From the NCBI GenBank assembly GCA_029940345.1, contig JAOZRC010000210.1:1-6880 (forward strand): DNA of 6,880 bases. Direction: 5' to 3'. Source of the DNA: Desulfobacterales bacterium. Lineage in GTDB: Bacteria; Desulfobacterota; Desulfobacteria; Desulfobacterales; JAUCGF01. Below the pieces are notes generated by a model. The model saw only the letters and a list, made by a program, of their open reading frames with translations. It did not search any database and was not told the DNA's origin. This document shows positions 6,228 through 6,880 of this stretch, in pieces (the first letter of the stretch is position 1; every line of letters begins with the position of its first letter). The position numbers and the translations under genes are program-made.

Positions 6228-6815
6228 CTACTCGCCAGGCGTTTTGGCAGCGCCTTGCGGTGGTGTGCCCGGTCCTCCAGGGGCTTTCATCATCCCCGGG
6301 GGGAATTGGGCACCGGGACCTTTTCCCTGGCCACCCGGAAACGGCCCCCCGCTCATTGAACCGCGCCGTTTCATAAACCTTTGACGTTGTTGCATCCGAC
6401 GTTGCTGAAATTTGGTTTTGAGCTGTTGATAGCGCTCCAGACCTAATATTTTACGAACTTCAAGCAGGAATTGGAAGCGCTGCTTGCGTAAGATATTTTG
6501 AGCTTCGGAAAGCTTTTTAAAACGCTCCATGCAGGCCTTCTCATCCAGCTTTTTTTGTTCAAGCAATTGCTCAATTTCAAATTTTTCTTTTTGAACATTT
6601 GTTTTCAGGTCAAACATTTGGCGCTGGCTATTGACAAACAGATCATTCAACTGGGATTGCTCCGCTTCCGTCAGCTTTAAGCCTTTAATCACGCGCTCAT
6701 TTTGCCACCACTTGTTTTCCGGAAGGTCTAGCTCATTTTCTTGAGCGTCTTTGGCCATTGCCATCCCGGAAACCAAAAACACAGCGATAAAAATCAATAG
6801 AATTCCTTTTTTCAT
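6228..6815 (-). CDS. Spy/CpxP-like periplasmic protein with Gly/Pro/Met-rich tail
   Basis: The 195-aa product has a clear Sec signal peptide (MKKG, hydrophobic 5-19, AMA cleavage site near residue 21). The mature part starts with a WW pair (36-37) and GLKLTEAEQSQLNDLF (45-60), an LTxxQ-like motif. A long charged, Gln-rich helical region follows (about 60-150), with a second LGLERYQQL motif at 124-132. This is the pattern of the Spy/CpxP/ZraP group, periplasmic helical proteins linked to envelope stress, chaperone activity or metal sensing. The segment at 137-151 is very basic and Gln-rich. The last 45 residues are Gly/Pro/Met-rich, low-complexity and probably disordered. The gene is convergent with rpe, and its regulator or partner would lie beyond the window. 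Metal binding is not shown: there is a single Cys (95) and no His. Confidence 0.8.
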   Translation of the reverse strand: MKKGILLIFIAVFLVSGMAMAKDAQENELDLPENKWWQNERVIKGLKLTEAEQSQLNDLFVNSQRQMFDLKTNVQKEKFEIEQLLEQKKLDEKACMERFKKLSEAQNILRKQRFQFLLEVRKILGLERYQQLKTKFQQRRMQQRQRFMKRRGSMSGGPFPGGQGKGPGAQFPPGMMKAPGGPGTPPQGAAKTPGE

Positions 6816-6820
6816 TGTTA

Positions 6821-6828
6821 ATCTCCTT
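6821..6828 (-). promoter_or_regulatory. Shine-Dalgarno of the Spy-like gene
   Basis: AAGGAGAT on the minus strand lies 5 nt before the ATG at 6815 (core GGAG spacing about 7). It fixes this start, which also gives a proper signal peptide. Confidence 0.8.
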
Positions 6829-6838
6829 GATTAATGGA

Positions 6839-6873
6839 TTGAATTTAAATTGGGATTAAAATTTGATTGTCAT
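6839..6873 (-). promoter_or_regulatory. Promoter-like two-block motif upstream of the Spy-like gene
   Basis: On the minus strand, ATGACAATCAA (6873-6863), 14 nt, then TTAAATTCAA (6848-6839), the same two blocks and spacing as at 3945-3979. Transcription starting just after would give a leader of about 20 nt containing the Shine-Dalgarno at 6821-6828. The promoter role is inferred from position and from the repeat of the pattern. Confidence 0.4.
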
Positions 6874-6880
6874 CTCATTC

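Noticed and set aside
5966..6376. 136-aa open frame on the plus strand
   Set aside because: It runs through two hairpin repeats and then antisense through the tail of the Spy-like gene, with no ribosome binding site or recognisable domain.

Overview
The window holds five convincing protein genes, four on the + strand and the last on the - strand. Almost every intergenic gap of more than about 100 bp carries a hairpin repeat. Base composition is moderate, and the last gene encodes a Sec-exported Spy/CpxP-like protein, which points to a Gram-negative bacterium. ADP-forming acyl-CoA ligase subunits suggest fermentative or anaerobic energy metabolism. The PASTA-protein/rpe pair is a gene order I recall from Desulfobacterota and FCB-type phyla, so an uncultured lineage of that kind is a reasonable but unproven guess.

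Layout: 1-193 is a leader with a two-armed hairpin repeat and an AT-rich stretch. 194-2271 encodes the alpha (467 aa) and beta (226 aa) subunits of an NDP-forming acyl-CoA synthetase, translationally coupled by a 7-nt overlap, with both expected phospho-histidines present. 2345-3775 encodes an exodeoxyribonuclease I (SbcB) homologue with its DEDDh residues. 3776-3987 carries a 122-nt inverted repeat and a promoter-like motif. 3988-4950 encodes a membrane-anchored protein with three PASTA domains and no kinase domain. 4951-5287 (337 bp without a gene) holds two related hairpin repeats and a longer inverted structure that covers the ribosome binding site of the next gene. 5288-5959 is rpe, ribulose-phosphate 3-epimerase. 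5960-6227, between convergent genes, holds two more repeats. 6228-6815 (-) encodes the Spy-like periplasmic protein.

The genes do not form one pathway. The ligase pair would make ATP from acyl-CoA thioesters, SbcB acts in DNA repair, the PASTA protein probably acts at the cell wall, Rpe acts in the pentose phosphate pathway, and the Spy-like protein acts in the periplasm.

The most striking signal is the repeats. Four of six are pairs of inverted units, each a GTAG/GGAG/GCAG tetranucleotide followed by a short imperfect palindrome. This is the architecture of REP/REPIN elements mobilised by RAYT (Y1 HUH) transposases. The other two are diverged copies of one element in opposite orientations. 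Secondary signals are a low-complexity repeat apparently wedged between a Shine-Dalgarno sequence and the start of the ligase alpha gene, possible sequestration of the rpe ribosome binding site, and a two-block motif shared at identical spacing upstream of the PASTA and Spy-like genes.
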